A stretch of 64,000 bases of DNA. It comes from DASXYG01 sp036502625. GTDB lineage: Bacteria > Actinomycetota > Actinomycetes > Streptosporangiales > Streptosporangiaceae. The translations under genes were made by a program, and so were the position numbers. The number at the start of each line of letters is the position of its first letter. Within the stretch, counting starts at the first letter, position 1. The notes under the pieces were generated by a model. It was not told where the DNA came from and ran no database searches. It saw only the letters and a program-made list of their open reading frames with translations. Of this stretch, positions 16,298 to 23,853 are shown in pieces. The stretch lies in the NCBI GenBank assembly GCA_036502625.1, contig DASXYG010000096.1:19856-83855 (forward strand), given 5' to 3'.

Positions 16298-17958
16298 ACG
16301 ACCTCGACCCGATCACCGTGCAGGTCATCGGCGCGCAACTGGTGACGATCTCCGAGGAGATGGGCGCCGTGCTGCGCCGGGCCAGCTACTCGACCAACAT
16401 CAAGGAGCGCGCCGACTGCTCGACCGCGCTGTTCGACGAGCGGGGCCGCCTGGTCGCGCAGGCCGAGAACATCCCCATCCACATGGGATCGATGCTCGGC
16501 CTCATCGACGCGCTGGAATCGTCCGAGCTGTCCGTACGGCCCGGCGACGTGTTCGTCACCAACGACCCGTACCGCGGCGGCGGCACCCACCTGCCGGACA
16601 TCACCATGGTCAAGCCGGTGTTCGCGGGCGGCGTGCTGATCGGCTACAGCGCGAACATCGCCCACCACTCCGACGTGGGCGGCCGCGTGCCCGGCAGCAA
16701 CGCCGGCGACTCGACCTCGCTGTTCCAGGAGGGGCTGCGCATCCCGCTGGTCAGGTTCGCCACCGCCGACGGGCCCGAGCAGGCGCCGCTGGCGTTCATC
16801 ACGCTCAACTCGCGGCTGCCCAACGAGCGCCGCGGCGACATGCTGGCCCAGCTCGCGTCCGTCGAGATCGGGGAGCGCCGGCTGCGGGAGATCCACGAGC
16901 GGCACGGCGGCGACACCGTACGGGCGGCCACGACGTACCTGATGGAGCACGCGCGCCGCCGCCTGGCCGCCGCGCTGCGCGACGTCCCCGACGGCGTCTA
17001 CCGGTTCCGCGACGTCATGGACCCCAGCGACGGGCGGGCCACCGAGATCGCGGTGGCGGTGACCATCGCGGACCAGCGGGTCGCCGTCGACTTCACCGGC
17101 ACCGGGCCGCAGAGCCCGGTCGGCATCAACGTGGTCAGGCCGGCGCTTGAGGCGACCGTCTTCTACGCGCTGAAGGCCGTGCTCGACCCGGGCATCCCGC
17201 CCAACGGCGGGTTCTTCGCCGCCGTCGAGGTGACCGCGCCCGAGGGGAGCATCGTCAACCCGGTCGAGCCCGCGCCGGTGACCGCGCGCACCGACACCTG
17301 CCAGCGGGTCGCGGACGTGGTGTTCGGCGCGCTGGCCCAGGCGCTGCCGGACCGGGTGCCCGCGGCCGGCCACAGCACGGTGACGTACGTGACGTTCTCC
17401 GGCGAGCACGACGGCGCGTTCTTCGTCTACCCGGAGGTGGTCGCGGGCGGCGGCGGCGCGCGGCCGGCCAAGGACGGCCTCGACGCGATCCAGGTGCACA
17501 TCACCAACTCCTCGAACCTGCCGATCGAGGCGCTGGAACAGGAGTATCCGCTGCTCGTGGACGCGTACGAGCTGATTCCCGACTCCGGGGGCGCGGGCGC
17601 GCACCGGGGCGGCCTCGGCGTACGGCGCGACGTACGGGTGCTGTGCGCGACGGCCGAGTTCTCCGCGCACGCCGACCGGCAGGCGTCCCGGCCGTGGGGG
17701 CTGGACGGCGGGCACGACGGCAGCCCCGGGCGGTTCGTGCTCAACCCCGGCCGCGGCGACGAGCGCGTGCTGCCCGGCGGGCGGGTGTCCGGTGTGCGGC
17801 TGCGCCAGGGGGACGTGCTCCGCGTCGAGAGCCCGGGAAGCGGCGGCCACGGCGACCCGCACGGGCGGCCCGCCGCCCGGATCCGCGAGGACCTGGCGAA
17901 CGGGCGCGTCACCGAGCCGGCCGCGGACGCGGCCTACGGGTTCACTCCTGAGGAGTAG
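16294..17958 (+). CDS. hyuB: Hydantoinase/oxoprolinase subunit B
   Basis: 554 aa, full length. HyuB signatures: YSTNIKERADCSTALFDERGRLVAQAENIPIHMGSM, VTNDPYRGGGTHLPD, NIAHHSDVGGRVPGS and the C-terminal SGAGAHRGGLG-like block (SGGAGAHRGGLGVRRD). ATG overlaps the hyuA stop (ATGA). Its last 17 bases overlap the convergent merR gene within a short palindrome. Whether the complex opens 5-oxoproline, hydantoin or N-methylhydantoin cannot be told; the neighbouring GGT and sarcosine-type oxidase make pyroglutamate or an N-methylated ring plausible. Confidence 0.92.
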   Translation: MNDLDPITVQVIGAQLVTISEEMGAVLRRASYSTNIKERADCSTALFDERGRLVAQAENIPIHMGSMLGLIDALESSELSVRPGDVFVTNDPYRGGGTHLPDITMVKPVFAGGVLIGYSANIAHHSDVGGRVPGSNAGDSTSLFQEGLRIPLVRFATADGPEQAPLAFITLNSRLPNERRGDMLAQLASVEIGERRLREIHERHGGDTVRAATTYLMEHARRRLAAALRDVPDGVYRFRDVMDPSDGRATEIAVAVTIADQRVAVDFTGTGPQSPVGINVVRPALEATVFYALKAVLDPGIPPNGGFFAAVEVTAPEGSIVNPVEPAPVTARTDTCQRVADVVFGALAQALPDRVPAAGHSTVTYVTFSGEHDGAFFVYPEVVAGGGGARPAKDGLDAIQVHITNSSNLPIEALEQEYPLLVDAYELIPDSGGAGAHRGGLGVRRDVRVLCATAEFSAHADRQASRPWGLDGGHDGSPGRFVLNPGRGDERVLPGGRVSGVRLRQGDVLRVESPGSGGHGDPHGRPAARIREDLANGRVTEPAADAAYGFTPEE

Positions 17959-18319
17959 CGGCGCCGATCTGGGCGGCGAGCTGGTCGCGCAGCACGGTCA
18001 GCCGGGCGATCTCCGCGTCGAGCGCCTCCAGCCGCCGCGTGGCGACCCCGGTGCTGCGGCCGCACTGGGGTCCGCCGTACGGCGGGAGCGCGTCGCCGTC
18101 GAGCCGGTCGAGGCGGTCGGCGCAGCCGCGGATGTCCTCGACGGTGAGGCCGAGGGCCAGGAGGCGGCGGATGGTCAGGACGCGCGCGACGTCGCCGCGC
18201 CCGTACGCGCGCTGGCCGCTCGGCGTGCGCGACGGCGGCGGCAGAAGCCCGCGCTGCTCGTAGAACCGCAGCGCCCGTGGTGTGGTGCCGGCCGCCGCCG
18301 CGGCGTCGCCGATCCGCAT
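17942..18319 (-). CDS. MerR-family transcriptional regulator
   Basis: 125 aa. N-terminal MerR winged helix MRIGDAAAAAGTTPRALRFYEQRGLLPPPSRTPSGQR, then a coiled-coil helix (ATRRLEALDAEIARLTVLRDQLAAQI). Two Cys (RGCADRLDRL and GPQCGRST) could sense metal or redox stress. Start 18319 is preceded by GGAGGACTC. It follows the oxidoreductase gene by 23 bases and is likely transcribed with it from the 19-base-spacer promoter at 19416-19446. Ends inside the hyuB tail. Confidence 0.88.
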   Translation of the reverse strand: MRIGDAAAAAGTTPRALRFYEQRGLLPPPSRTPSGQRAYGRGDVARVLTIRRLLALGLTVEDIRGCADRLDRLDGDALPPYGGPQCGRSTGVATRRLEALDAEIARLTVLRDQLAAQIGAATPQE

Positions 18320-18342
18320 GAGTCCTCCAAGCGCGCCGCCGT

Positions 18343-19362
18343 CTACGGTTCCACGACGACGGTCCCCAGGTGCCGTCCGGTGATCAGTTCGTGCAACGCG
18401 CGCGGCGCGTTCTCGATGCCCGCGACGCGTACGTGCGGGAACGTGATCGCGCCGGAGCGCAGCCAGCCGCCGAACCGCTCGGCCCACTCGGCCGGGCCGC
18501 CCGATTCGTCGGCCCCTCCGAAGCCGCGCATCGTGATCCTCCTGGCGATGAGCTGGAAGGTGTCGATCTCCACCGGCGCGGTCGTCCCGGCGAGATCCGG
18601 CGCGAGCTGCCCGGACAGCGCGCCGACGATGACGAACCGCCCCTCCGTGCGGGCCGCGCCGATCGCGGCCTGGAGCTGCTCGCCGCCGACGTTGTCCACG
18701 AAGACGTCGATGCCGTCCGGCGCGGCCTTCGCGAGCTGGTCGGCGATCGGGGCGTCGCCGCGGACGAGCGCGGTGTCGTAGCCGAACTCGCCGACCATCC
18801 GCGCGGCCTTCTCCGCCGACCCCGTACTGCCGATCACCCGCCCGGCGCCCAGCAGCCGCGCCACCTGCCCGGCGAGCACGCCGACGCCGCCCGCGCCGCC
18901 GGAGACGAACACCGTGTCACCGGGCCGTACCGGCGCGTCACGCGTCAGCGCCGTGTACGCGGTGGCGCCCTGCCCGAGGTACGCCACCGGATCGGGCAGC
19001 GCGTCACCCAGCGGCACGCACTGCCCGGCCGGGACCACGGCGTACTCGCGCCACCCCGCCCAGTGCCTGACCAGCGCGCCGGCCGCGAGCCCGGTCCCCG
19101 GCGCCGCCGAGACGACCTCGCCGACGGCCGCGCCGAACAGCGCGTCACCGGCCCGCAGCGCGGGGAACGGCGTCCCGGCCACGCCGCCGCCGATCAGCGT
19201 CCGCAGGGACGGGAACACCTGGAAGAACCGGTTCCGCACCAGCACCTCCCCGTCGCCGGGCGGCGGCACGGGGACCTCGACGACCGCGAAGTGCTCCGGC
19301 TCGGGCAGCCCGTCGGGCAGGCGGGCGACCCGGACCTCGCGGGAGACAGCGGGCAGTGCCAT
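18343..19362 (-). CDS. NADP-dependent oxidoreductase (zinc-less MDR, CurA-like)
   Basis: 339 aa. Medium-chain dehydrogenase without the structural or catalytic zinc Cys sets; nucleotide motif VFVSGGAGGVGVLAGQVARLLGAGRVIGS, and VDVFVDNVGGEQLQAAI-like (IDVFVDNVGGEQL) as in prostaglandin reductase/CurA-type double-bond reductases. Probably reduces an enone or quinone with NADPH, a common target of MerR regulation. ATG 19362 follows CAGGAG. The leader carries a strong hairpin and a MerR-type promoter. Confidence 0.85.
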   Translation of the reverse strand: MALPAVSREVRVARLPDGLPEPEHFAVVEVPVPPPGDGEVLVRNRFFQVFPSLRTLIGGGVAGTPFPALRAGDALFGAAVGEVVSAAPGTGLAAGALVRHWAGWREYAVVPAGQCVPLGDALPDPVAYLGQGATAYTALTRDAPVRPGDTVFVSGGAGGVGVLAGQVARLLGAGRVIGSTGSAEKAARMVGEFGYDTALVRGDAPIADQLAKAAPDGIDVFVDNVGGEQLQAAIGAARTEGRFVIVGALSGQLAPDLAGTTAPVEIDTFQLIARRITMRGFGGADESGGPAEWAERFGGWLRSGAITFPHVRVAGIENAPRALHELITGRHLGTVVVEP

Positions 19363-19384
19363 ACGGCGCTCCTGACATCGGAAG

Positions 19385-19403
19385 TCCCGGGCTCACCCCG
19401 GGA
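19385..19403 (-). promoter_or_regulatory. Leader hairpin upstream of the oxidoreductase
   Basis: Perfect 7-base stem TCCCGGG/CCCGGGA with a five-base loop, between the predicted promoter and the SD. No T-run follows, so an attenuating or stabilising role is as likely as termination of the upstream membrane-protein transcript. Confidence 0.45.
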
Positions 19404-19415
19404 ACGGCGCCGTGA

Positions 19416-19446
19416 CGCTAACCCCTGACCCGCGCGTCAGGGTCAA
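19416..19446 (-). promoter_or_regulatory. MerR-type promoter with 19-base spacer
   Basis: Minus strand: -35 TTGACC (19441-19446), exactly 19 bases, then TTAGCG (19416-19421). The spacer region holds the dyad CCCTGAC-N6-GTCAGGG (19423-19442), the classic layout that MerR proteins untwist. The -35 overlaps the stop codon of the upstream membrane-protein gene. Confidence 0.7.
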
Positions 19447-20063
19447 GCCCGGCCGTGCGGGGCCTGCCGCATCACGAACAGCACGATGCCGATGATCATC
19501 GTGGCGACGAGCGCGGCCAGCAGCAGCGGCGCGGTGCTCAGGAAGATCCACCGCCAACTGAGCACGGTCGCGATGCCGCCGCCGACGAACGGCCCGGCGA
19601 TCAGCGCGAGCAGGCCGAGGCCGCCCGCGGTGTACGCGAGCGGCCGCGCCGTGATGCGCACCGCCAGCGCCGCCGCGACCCCGGCCGCGGCGCCCGCGCC
19701 CAGCCCGGTCAGGCCCCGGCCGACCAGCAGGACGAGCTCGTCCGGGCTGAACACGTCGAGTACCACGCCGATGATCATGAAGGCGATGCCGGGCGCGGCG
19801 ATCGAGGTCGGGTACCGCGCGCCGACCAGGAGGCCGACCGCCAGGGTCAGCAGCATCGCGAGCAGGTAGACGCCGACGGTGGACGGCAGGTACGACACGG
19901 TGGACAGGTGCAGGTCCCGCTGGATGTACGACATCGACCCGATCTGGACGACCGCCGTCAGCAGGTACAGCCCGGCCAGGGCCGCCACGCCGGGACCCGG
20001 CAGCGCCCACCACGGCCAGACCGCGTGCTGCTGACCGGCCGCCGCCGGCTGAGGAGGGTTCAT
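19443..20063 (-). CDS. Half-size MFS protein (DHA2 N-half-like)
   Basis: 206 aa with about six hydrophobic helices. RGLTGLGAGAAAGVAAALAV and LSWRWIFLSTAPLLLAALVA resemble the TM4 and TM5-6 region of 14-TM drug:H+ antiporters, after which the protein stops at FVMRQAPHGRA. So only an N-terminal half is present, with no sign of the second half downstream, where the next promoter begins at once. It could be a degraded exporter or a small membrane protein acting as a dimer. ATG 20063 has a poor SD. Confidence 0.55.
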   Translation of the reverse strand: MNPPQPAAAGQQHAVWPWWALPGPGVAALAGLYLLTAVVQIGSMSYIQRDLHLSTVSYLPSTVGVYLLAMLLTLAVGLLVGARYPTSIAAPGIAFMIIGVVLDVFSPDELVLLVGRGLTGLGAGAAAGVAAALAVRITARPLAYTAGGLGLLALIAGPFVGGGIATVLSWRWIFLSTAPLLLAALVATMIIGIVLFVMRQAPHGRA

Positions 20064-20154
20064 AGGGCGAAATCATGCAGTGCGTACCGCGCTACGTCCA
20101 ACGGCCAGGTCCCCCTCCCGCGCACTGATTCCGGTGGCGGGGGATCGCGCGCGG

Positions 20155-21609
20155 TCAGGCCCGCCGGTCTCCGTCGAGGTCGAACGCCGGGTACGACAGC
20201 GGCACGTGCTCGTCCATGGTCCGGCCCGCCCAGTCGCGGCGCGGCCACTCGGTCCACATGCGCTCGGCGATGCGCTGGAGCTCCGCCGTGTCGGCCGCGG
20301 TGTCCAGACCCTCGACGGCGCCGCGGTCCATGACGATGCGGCCGTCGACCATCGTGCGCTCGAGGTCCTCGGTCTCCGCGTAGTACACGAGCGAGCGGAT
20401 CGGGTCGCGCGTCGGCGTCATGTAGAGGCTGTCGGCGCGCCAGAAGCACAGGTCGGCCTTTGCTCCGGCGCTGACGCGGCCCAGGTCGTCGCGGCCGAGC
20501 ACGTCCGCCGCGACGGTCGTCGCCGAGTCGAAGACGGCGCGCGCGTGCCCGGCGTCCGAGCTGCGCTCCAGCACCTTCGTGATCACCGAGGCCCAGCGTG
20601 CCGCGTGCAGCATCGACTGCGTGGCCGTGTCCGTGCCGAGCGCGACCCGTACCCCGCGGGCGCGGTAGGAGTCGTACGTCTCCATGGCGATCCCGTTGCG
20701 CGCGAAGACCCACGGGTTGTACGCGACCGCCGTGCCGGAGTCGGCGAGCAGGCCGACGTCGTCGCCGCGGAAGCTCGTCCAGCTCGACCCCGTGACGAAC
20801 AGGCCGTGGCCGATCACCGTACGGGGCCCGAGGAAGCCGAGGTCGGACAGCCACTCGATGGGCGTACGGCCGTGCCGCCTGGTCATCTCGTAGAACTCCG
20901 GGTACGACTGCGCGGCGTGGATCTGCAGGAGCAGGCCGTGCTCGTCGGCCAGCCGCCTGGAGTCGCGCAGCAGGTCCGCCGAGCACGTGTCGACCTGCGA
21001 CGGGTTGAGGAACCCGGTGACCAGGTCGGCGCCGTCGGCGTTGCGGTTCCGCAGCGCGAAGTCGGCGGCCCGTTCGTACGCGGCGGCGCCACCGTCGTCG
21101 TACCAGCGGTAGCCCACGGTCCTGCCGTTGTCGGTGTACCACTCGCCGGAGCGGTAGGACTCCGCGATGTACGCGCGCAGCCCGACCCGGCGGCACAGCT
21201 CGGCGACGTACTCGCTCTCCAGCCCCATCTGCACGACCGTGGTGGCGCCCGTGCGCAGGTGCTCGGCGACCGAGACCCGGGCGCACGTGCGCATGTCCGC
21301 GGGGCCGAGCGCCTTCGACCGCGGCGGCAGGATCTCGATCAGGTTCGTCGACCAGAACTGCCGCTTGTCCATGTCCTCCGCGATGCCCTTGTCGACCGGC
21401 GACTCGTGCATGTGGGTGTGCATGGAGATGAGGCCCGGCGTGATCACGTGGTCCGTGTCGACGACCTCGTCGGCGGGCACCGCCCCGGGGCGCCCGACGG
21501 CCACGATGCGGTCGTCGCGTACGGTCACGGCGCCGTCCTTCAGCAGCCGGTGGCCGCCGTCCTGGTACGCCACGATCCACGGCGCGCGGTACTCGACGGT
21601 CCTGCTCAC
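20155..21609 (-). CDS. TRZ/ATZ-type amidohydrolase (deaminase-like)
   Basis: 484 aa. Metal motif HTHMH in ISMHTHMHES, then IHAAQSYPEF, VIGHGLFV and GTDTATQS, which match the His, His and Asp ligands of the SAH/MTA/guanine deaminase and triazine hydrolase family. GTG 21609 overlaps the MFS stop (GTGA) and has GGGAG upstream. Possible reactions are hydrolytic deamination or dechlorination of an N-heterocycle. Translational coupling with the MHS carrier suggests the carrier imports its substrate. Confidence 0.87.
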   Translation of the reverse strand: MSRTVEYRAPWIVAYQDGGHRLLKDGAVTVRDDRIVAVGRPGAVPADEVVDTDHVITPGLISMHTHMHESPVDKGIAEDMDKRQFWSTNLIEILPPRSKALGPADMRTCARVSVAEHLRTGATTVVQMGLESEYVAELCRRVGLRAYIAESYRSGEWYTDNGRTVGYRWYDDGGAAAYERAADFALRNRNADGADLVTGFLNPSQVDTCSADLLRDSRRLADEHGLLLQIHAAQSYPEFYEMTRRHGRTPIEWLSDLGFLGPRTVIGHGLFVTGSSWTSFRGDDVGLLADSGTAVAYNPWVFARNGIAMETYDSYRARGVRVALGTDTATQSMLHAARWASVITKVLERSSDAGHARAVFDSATTVAADVLGRDDLGRVSAGAKADLCFWRADSLYMTPTRDPIRSLVYYAETEDLERTMVDGRIVMDRGAVEGLDTAADTAELQRIAERMWTEWPRRDWAGRTMDEHVPLSYPAFDLDGDRRA

Positions 21610-22919
21610 TGCGGGACTCCCCTCTTGACGATGCGGTTGGTGGCGAAGACGCCGATCGCGGTCAGCGCGCTCAGCCCGAACAGGATCGCGACCGGCCCAC
21701 CGTAGCCGCCGCCGGTCGCGGCGAGGAACGCGGCGCCGACGATCGGGAGCACGCCGCCGAAGAGGATCGCGGCGATCTGGTACGCCAGCGACATCCCGGT
21801 GTAGCGCGTCGTGACGTTGAACGCCTTGCTGAGGAACGCGGGGATGCACACCCACGCGCCGCCCTGCGCCGTCTGCGTCACGCACAGCATGATCGCGATC
21901 AGCAGGAAGTTGCCGCCGCCCGCGACCAGGAAGTGCGGCAGGGCGGTGAGCACGGATCCGACGACGGCCACGACCATGACGCGCGGCGCGCCGGACCGGT
22001 CGGCCCACGCGGCCCACAGCGGGAACGTGACGAAGCTGGTCGCCGCGGCGATCGTCTGCCCGAGCAGCAGCGGCGACTCGGCGAGCTTCAGCGTGTCGGT
22101 CGCGTACGACAGGAACAGCGTCCCGGTGACGTAGAAGCCGCCGATGCCGATCGCGACCAGGCAGGTCCCGGCCAGGACGGTCCGCCACTCGTCGCGCAGC
22201 ACCCGGACGACCGGCACCTTGCGCTCCTCGTGCGCCCGTACGGCCGCGGTGAACACCGGCGACTCCTCCAGCTTGAGCCGCAGGACCAGCCCGACGACGA
22301 CCAGCACGCCGGCGAACCAGAACGGGACGCGCCACGCCCACGCGGCGAGCGCGTCTTGGCCGCCGAGGCCGACCAGCGCGAACATCCCGGATGACAGCAC
22401 GGTGCCGGCGGGCGAGCCCATCTGCGTGAACGCGCCGAAGAAGTTGACCTTGCCGCTCGGCGCGCTCTCCGTCGAGATCAGCGCGGCGCCGCCCCATTCG
22501 CCGCCGATCGCGAAGCCCTGGATCAGCCGCAGAACGACGAGGATCAGCGGCGCGCCGAGCCCGATGCTGGCATACGAGGGGACGAAGCCGACCGCGAAGG
22601 TGGCGCCGCCCATCAGCAGCAGCGAGACGATGAGCGCCTTCTTGCGGCCGAGCCTGTCGCCGAAGTGGCCGAAGATCACGCCGCCGATCGGGCGGGCGAC
22701 GAACCCGACGCCGAAGACCCCGAACGACGCCAGCGTCCCGATGAACGGGTTGCCGGTCTCGGGGAAGAAGACCTTGCCGAAGACGAGCGCGGACGCCGTC
22801 GCGTAGACGTAGAAGTCGTAGAACTCCAGCGAGGTGCCGGCCATGGCGCCGACGGCCGCGCGCCGCGCGCGCCGGTTCTCCTCGCCCGTGGCTACGGAAT
22901 TGGTCACGGTGATCCTCAC
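21606..22919 (-). CDS. MHS-family MFS transporter
   Basis: 437 aa, 12 TM. Hallmarks: MAGTSLEFYDFYVYATASALVFGKVFFP, GFVARPIGGVIFGHFGDRLGRKKAL and QGFAIGGEWGGAALISTE, as in shikimate/proline-betaine/alpha-ketoglutarate symporters. It is the intact counterpart of the broken transporter near 3 kb. A 20-base inverted repeat (22967-22986) lies in its promoter gap, next to an FCD regulator. Confidence 0.9.
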   Translation of the reverse strand: MRITVTNSVATGEENRRARRAAVGAMAGTSLEFYDFYVYATASALVFGKVFFPETGNPFIGTLASFGVFGVGFVARPIGGVIFGHFGDRLGRKKALIVSLLLMGGATFAVGFVPSYASIGLGAPLILVVLRLIQGFAIGGEWGGAALISTESAPSGKVNFFGAFTQMGSPAGTVLSSGMFALVGLGGQDALAAWAWRVPFWFAGVLVVVGLVLRLKLEESPVFTAAVRAHEERKVPVVRVLRDEWRTVLAGTCLVAIGIGGFYVTGTLFLSYATDTLKLAESPLLLGQTIAAATSFVTFPLWAAWADRSGAPRVMVVAVVGSVLTALPHFLVAGGGNFLLIAIMLCVTQTAQGGAWVCIPAFLSKAFNVTTRYTGMSLAYQIAAILFGGVLPIVGAAFLAATGGGYGGPVAILFGLSALTAIGVFATNRIVKRGVPQ

Positions 22920-22966
22920 GAGACGTCGATGGGGTGATCGCTGTCGTGGCGGATCAAGCTAACACG

Positions 22967-22986
22967 CTTCCTCAGATATGAGGAAG
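22967..22986 (-). promoter_or_regulatory. Inverted-repeat operator before the MHS-amidohydrolase pair
   Basis: Perfect 8-base arms CTTCCTCA and TGAGGAAG around GATA. On the minus strand it lies upstream of a TTAGCT-like -10 and about 48 bases before the transporter start. Likely bound by the adjacent FCD protein. Confidence 0.65.
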
Positions 22987-23002
22987 TGGTGGGACCGGGG
23001 CG

Positions 23003-23785
23003 TTACCCGGCCGTGACGGTGTCCCGGAAGCGGGCGTTGACGTCGCGGAACTCGGTGTCGCTGAGCGCTTCGAGCCAGGAGATCATCGTGTCGAAGTGGC
23101 CGCGGACGAGCCGGGTGCCGGCGCCGGCGTCGCGGGCGCGGAGGGCCGCCGCGATGGCCGCGTGCTCCTCGTTGGACCGGCCGGTCGCCGACGCGCGCGC
23201 CGAGGCCTGCACGAGGATCGGTTCGAGCCGGTCGATCTCCGCGAACAGCGCGTCGGCGATCAGTTCGTACGGCAGGCTCCGCGCGGACCGGCAGATCAGC
23301 AGGTGGAAGGCGATCGCGTCGGCGGAGAAGTCGCCGTGCTCGCGGAAGTGCCGGTCGTAGGAGGCGACGGTCGCGTCGATGCGCGCCAGCTCCTCGTCAC
23401 TGGCGCGCGCCACGACGAGCGTGACCGCCTCGGTCTCGATCTGCCGCCGCAGCCGCAGGAGGTCGAGCAGCAGGGTGCGGTCGCCGCTCTCGGCCATGCG
23501 CTCGACCAGCGTGTTGCGCCGCTGGTGCGCGGCGCGGCGTTCGAGGAACCGCCGCGCCTCGGGCCGCAGCCGCCGCCCGGCCGAGCCGATGCGCTCGGTG
23601 ATGCCGAGCTCGTCCAGCCGCAGCAGCGACCGCGAGGTGGTGGCCTGGCTCAGCTCGAACCCGCGCGCGGACAGGAACCGATGCGCCTTGGCCGCCCCGA
23701 CCAGCCCGTCACTGTCGAGCAGATGCTCCGCGAGAACCCGCTCGCTCTCGCCGAGCGACTCCCACGCGCGCTCCGTGCCATCCAC
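23003..23785 (-). CDS. FCD-domain regulator with an atypical N-terminal winged helix
   Basis: 260 aa. The C-terminal two thirds are an FCD domain (LLLDLLRLRRQIETEAVTLVVARAS, DAIAFHLLICRSARS, EEHAAIAAALRARDAGAGTRLVRGHFD). The N-terminus (LLDSDGLVGAAKAHRFLSARGFELSQATTSRSLLRLDELGITERI) is a winged helix that does not show the usual GntR DxxL-type turn and looks nearer to MarR-like folds. GTG 23785 has GGGAGG upstream. Neighbour of the MHS-amidohydrolase pair and probably its repressor. Confidence 0.8.
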   Translation of the reverse strand: MDGTERAWESLGESERVLAEHLLDSDGLVGAAKAHRFLSARGFELSQATTSRSLLRLDELGITERIGSAGRRLRPEARRFLERRAAHQRRNTLVERMAESGDRTLLLDLLRLRRQIETEAVTLVVARASDEELARIDATVASYDRHFREHGDFSADAIAFHLLICRSARSLPYELIADALFAEIDRLEPILVQASARASATGRSNEEHAAIAAALRARDAGAGTRLVRGHFDTMISWLEALSDTEFRDVNARFRDTVTAG

Positions 23786-23853
23786 GCCGTTCCTCCCTCG
23801 CCGGACGGCGTCATCGTACCGAGGCGGCGGAACCGGATCCGTCCGCCGCCCGG

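Noticed and set aside
15115..17958. A 947-codon plus-strand frame as a HyuA-HyuB fusion
   Set aside because: The upstream part is out of frame with hyuA; hyuA ends at 16297 and hyuB begins with an overlapping ATG.
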